Below are positions 61,290-64,000 of a stretch of 64,000 bases of DNA, piece after piece (position 1 is the first letter of the stretch; every line of letters starts with the position of its first letter). The notes under the pieces are model-generated. The model was not told where the DNA came from, did not search any database, and worked only from the letters and a program-made list of their open reading frames with translations. The stretch is from Ramlibacter albus (lineage in GTDB: Bacteria; Pseudomonadota; Gammaproteobacteria; Burkholderiales; Burkholderiaceae_C), in assembly GCF_014297445.1 (NCBI RefSeq), contig NZ_JACORU010000002.1, positions 1 to 64,000 of the forward strand, written 5' to 3'. The position numbers and the translations under genes are program-made.

Positions 61290-62228
61290 ATGGCCGCACC
61301 TACGCTGAACTACGTAACCTGCCGCGACGCGGCCGGCAGCCACCGCATGGCTTACTGGCAGTGGGGCGACGAAGCCGCGCCCCACGTCGTCGTGTGCGTG
61401 CACGGCCTGTCGCGCCAGGGCCGCGATTTCGACGTGCTGGCGCAGGGCCTGCTGGCCCGCTCGAAGGCGCCGCTGCGCATCGCCTGCCCGGACGTGGTGG
61501 GGCGGGGCCGCAGCGACCGGCTGGCCGACCCCGCGGGCTACCAGGTGCCGACCTATGTGGCCGACATGCTGCAGATGATCGGGCAGCTTCACGCGCAAGC
61601 GCCCATCGCCACGCTCGACTGGGTGGGCACCAGCATGGGCGGGCTGATCGGCATGGGCATCTGCGGCACGCCCAACCTGCCGCTGCCGGTACCCGTGCGC
61701 AAGCTGGTGCTCAATGATGTGGGCCCGGTGATCCAATGGCAGGCCCTCCAGCGCATCGGCACCTACCTCGGCAACACGGGCCGCTTCGAGAGCGTGCAGC
61801 AGGCCGCGGACGCGATGTGGGCCATCTCGCAAAGCTTCGGCCCGCACACGCCCGAGCAGTGGCTGGCGCTGTCTCAGGCCATGGTGAAGCCGCATGCCGA
61901 AGGCGGCTTCACGCTGCATTACGACCCCAACATCGCGGTGCCCTTCCGCTCGCTGACCGAAGAGGCCGCGGCGCAGGGGCAGGCCGCGCTCTGGGCGGCC
62001 TACGACAACATCAAGGCCGACACGCTGCTGCTTCGCGGCGCGCAGTCGGACCTGCTGTCGCCGGAGACGGCGCGGCAGATGACCGAGCGGGGGCCTAAAG
62101 CCCGACTCGTCGAATTTGAAGGCGTGGGCCATGCCCCCACCTTGATCGCAGATGAACAGGTCGAGGCCGTGGCCTCGTTCCTCCTGGACAACGCAACCGA
62201 TGAAAAGCCACGCCGCGGAACAGGTTGA
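61290..62228 (+). CDS. Alpha/beta-fold hydrolase
   Basis: This 312-residue protein has the oxyanion loop VVVCVHGLSRQGRDF, nucleophile elbow DWVGTSMGGLIGMG, an acid in LLLRGAQSDLLSP and His in EGVGHAPTLIAD. The family includes esterases and lactonases. The ATG at 61290 lies 82 bases from the divergent hbdH start. The relA gene begins inside its 3' end (29-base overlap), so the hydrolase and relA are probably read from one transcript. The substrate is unknown. Confidence 0.8.
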   Translation: MAAPTLNYVTCRDAAGSHRMAYWQWGDEAAPHVVVCVHGLSRQGRDFDVLAQGLLARSKAPLRIACPDVVGRGRSDRLADPAGYQVPTYVADMLQMIGQLHAQAPIATLDWVGTSMGGLIGMGICGTPNLPLPVPVRKLVLNDVGPVIQWQALQRIGTYLGNTGRFESVQQAADAMWAISQSFGPHTPEQWLALSQAMVKPHAEGGFTLHYDPNIAVPFRSLTEEAAAQGQAALWAAYDNIKADTLLLRGAQSDLLSPETARQMTERGPKARLVEFEGVGHAPTLIADEQVEAVASFLLDNATDEKPRRGTG

Positions 62229-64000
62229 AGTCGCCGTCCCCGAGCTGGTGGCGGCCGCCGAGCAGCAGCTGCCCCAGCAGGCGAACGCGCTTTCCCGCGC
62301 ACGCACCTTCGCGGAACCCTTCATTGCCCACGAGGCGCTGGACACCGGCGAGAACACGCTGGCGCATGCCGATGCCGTGGCCGGCATCCTCAAGGGCATG
62401 GGCGGCTCCGAGGCGATGCAGGCCGCGAGCTACCTCGTCTATGCCGCGCCGCACCTGGCCAAGCCGCAGGAGGTGATCGCCAAGGCGTTCGGCGAAAGCT
62501 ACGCGGCGCTCGCCATCGAGACCGTGAAGCTCGTGCGCGTGCAGGCGCAGGCGCGCGACGCGGAGGAGACGGCGCACATCGCGCTGGACGTGCGCACCCA
62601 GACCGAGAACGTGCGCAAGATGCTGCTCGCGTTCTCGCGCGATTTGCGCGTGGTGATGCTGCGGCTTGCGTCGCGCCTGCAGACGCTGCGCTACTACGCC
62701 GCGACCAAGAAGCCGTGCCCGCCCAGCGTGGCGCGCGAGTCGCTGCACGTGTTCGCGCCGCTGGCCAACCGGCTGGGCATCTGGCAGATGAAGTGGGAGA
62801 TGGAGGACCTGGCCTTCCGCTTCCTCGAGCCGGACACCTACAAGCAGGTGGCGAAGCTGCTCGACGAGAAGCGCATGGAGCGCGAGAACTACGTCGAGCA
62901 CCTGCGCACCTTCGTCGAGCAGGAACTGAAGGCGCAGGGCATCCGCGCCGAGGTGCACGGGCGGCCCAAGCACATCTACAGCATCGTGCGCAAGATGCGC
63001 GGCAAGTCGCTCGACTTCGCGCACGTGTTCGACGTGCGGGCGCTGCGCGTGATCGTGCCCGAGGTGAAGGACTGCTATGCGGCGCTGTCGTGGGTGCACT
63101 CGCAGTTCTCGCCGATGGTGGAGGAGTTCGACGACTACATCGCGAAACCCAAGGCCAACGGCTACCAGAGCCTGCACACCATCGTGCGCGACGACGAGGG
63201 CCGGCCCATCGAGATCCAGATCCGCACCCGCGCGATGCACGAGCATGCCGAGCACGGCGTGGCCGCGCACTGGGCGTACAAGGAGGCGGGCACCAAGGGC
63301 TATGGCGGCGTGGCGGCGAGCGGCGAGTACGACGCGAAGATCGCGGTGCTGCGCCAGCTGCTGGCTTGGGAGCGCGACCTCACCGGCGCGGGCCCGGGCG
63401 AGGGCCTGTTCGAGGACCGCATCTACGTGCTGACGCCGCAGGCGTCGATCGTGGAGCTGCCGCAGGGCGCGACGCCGGTCGATTTCGCGTACTCCGTGCA
63501 CACCAGCCTCGGCCATCGCTGCCGCGGTGCGCGCGTGGACGGCGCGATGGTGCCGCTGAACACGCCGCTGCACAACGGCCAGACGGTGGAGATCGTCGCG
63601 GTGAAGGAAGGCGGGCCGTCCCGCGACTGGCTGAACAACGAGCTCGGCTTCCTGGCCAGCAACCGCGCGAAGGCCAAGGTGCGCGCGTGGTTCAACGAGC
63701 AGGCGAAGCACGAGACCGTGGCGCGTGGCCGCGAGATGGTCGAGAAGCTGCTGCAGCGCGAAGGCAAGACGGCGATCAAGCTGGAGGACCTGGCGGAGAA
63801 GCTGGGGTTCAAGGCGGCCGAGGACTTGTTCTATGTGGTGGGCAAGGACGAGTTCTCGCTGAAGAACATCGAGACCGTCTTGCACCCCCCGGTGGAGCAG
63901 CTGCCGCAGGACGAGTTCCTGCTGAAGAAGCCGCGTGCACCGGAGAAGTCGCCCAAGGGCGGCGTGCTGGTCGTAGGCATCGATTCGCTCATGACGCAGC
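62200..64000 (+). CDS. relA: (p)ppGpp synthetase RelA (partial, runs off the window)
   Basis: The first 600 codons are present from ATG 62200. The N-terminal HD-like domain is degenerate: the hydrolase His-Asp pair is replaced (SYLVYAAPHLAK), so no ppGpp hydrolysis is expected. The synthetase domain has GRPKHIYSIVRKMRGKSLDF, DVRALRVIVPEVKDC, and EEFDDYIAKPKANGYQSLHT near 307, with the ExDD motif typical of monofunctional RelA. A TGS domain (DRIYVLTPQASIVELPQG, VDFAYSVHTSLGHRC) starts near 406. It makes (p)ppGpp on starved ribosomes. The C-terminal regulatory region (zinc-finger/ACT) lies beyond 64000. It overlaps the hydrolase gene by 29 bases. Confidence 0.93.
   Translation, partial: MKSHAAEQVEVAVPELVAAAEQQLPQQANALSRARTFAEPFIAHEALDTGENTLAHADAVAGILKGMGGSEAMQAASYLVYAAPHLAKPQEVIAKAFGESYAALAIETVKLVRVQAQARDAEETAHIALDVRTQTENVRKMLLAFSRDLRVVMLRLASRLQTLRYYAATKKPCPPSVARESLHVFAPLANRLGIWQMKWEMEDLAFRFLEPDTYKQVAKLLDEKRMERENYVEHLRTFVEQELKAQGIRAEVHGRPKHIYSIVRKMRGKSLDFAHVFDVRALRVIVPEVKDCYAALSWVHSQFSPMVEEFDDYIAKPKANGYQSLHTIVRDDEGRPIEIQIRTRAMHEHAEHGVAAHWAYKEAGTKGYGGVAASGEYDAKIAVLRQLLAWERDLTGAGPGEGLFEDRIYVLTPQASIVELPQGATPVDFAYSVHTSLGHRCRGARVDGAMVPLNTPLHNGQTVEIVAVKEGGPSRDWLNNELGFLASNRAKAKVRAWFNEQAKHETVARGREMVEKLLQREGKTAIKLEDLAEKLGFKAAEDLFYVVGKDEFSLKNIETVLHPPVEQLPQDEFLLKKPRAPEKSPKGGVLVVGIDSLMTQ

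Noticed and set aside
62323..62470. An active ppGpp hydrolase domain in the RelA homolog
   Set aside because: The His-Asp pair of SpoT/Rel hydrolases is not present in the corresponding segment, and the synthetase carries the ExDD motif of monofunctional RelA.

Overview
The window is high-GC DNA with dense, often overlapping genes (ATGA and GTGA junctions). Its gene content points to a betaproteobacterium of the Burkholderiales, most likely Comamonadaceae: a RisA/RisS-type OmpR/EnvZ pair, mfd divergent from ispD-ispF, paired DUF5985 membrane proteins, a TAT-type ABC_sub_bind protein, D-3-hydroxybutyrate dehydrogenase, and a hairpin-rich spacer of a kind I associate with that family. I see no rRNA, tRNA or CRISPR array. 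This assignment rests on recognition by eye, not on a search.

Layout. 0-6.1 kb is an accessory island: the end of a probable IS21-like element fused into a truncated small ORF, a Sel1-repeat protein (likely immunity protein), and a 1585-residue secreted RHS/YD-repeat protein with a short unassigned C-terminal tip. 6.3-11.3 kb holds hemerythrin, a HAD phosphatase, a PhyH-type dioxygenase and two MFS transporters. 11.4-15.9 kb is an envelope/extracellular cassette: lipoprotein, OmpA-like protein, SGNH hydrolase, TIM-barrel-like protein and, on the other strand, a trypsin-like protease. 16.0-19.3 kb is a minus-strand run of MFS, cardiolipin-synthase-like PLD and alpha/beta hydrolase. 19.3-24.1 kb has a DAO-type oxidoreductase, DUF2889, an ABC_sub_bind protein and a class A PBP.

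The most unusual content is a set of three large soluble proteins of unknown function (24.1-25.8, 26.6-28.3 and 42.5-44.3 kb) that share short motifs and look like a diverged paralog family. The second is split by a run of 11 G, which suggests a phase-variable (contingency) gene.

28.3-37.2 kb carries small metabolic and signalling genes: hydrolases, 2-oxopent-4-enoate hydratase-like, DUF2007, transglutaminase-like, a hemerythrin under an FNR/ANR-type site, PilZ, double FHA, 2'-5' RNA ligase, a small winged-helix-like protein with two DUF5985 proteins, and PssA. 37.2-42.5 kb has a branched-chain-amino-acid-type binding protein, an MFS transporter and an overlapping 7TMR-DISM/PAS histidine kinase. 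44.4-47.7 kb has serB, an intact AbrB/VapC-type toxin-antitoxin pair, a carotenoid oxygenase, and a scar made of three gene remnants. 47.7-55.2 kb is core: mfd, ispD, ispF, a membrane protein and the risS/risA-like pair. 55.3-64 kb has DUF1501/DUF1800, SIMPL, a YegS-type lipid kinase, a metallophosphoesterase, hbdH, an alpha/beta hydrolase and the first 600 codons of relA, which runs off the window.

A window-wide regulatory pattern is that about eleven start codons lie 6-7 bases after a -10-like hexamer and mostly lack a Shine-Dalgarno sequence, which suggests frequent leaderless transcripts.
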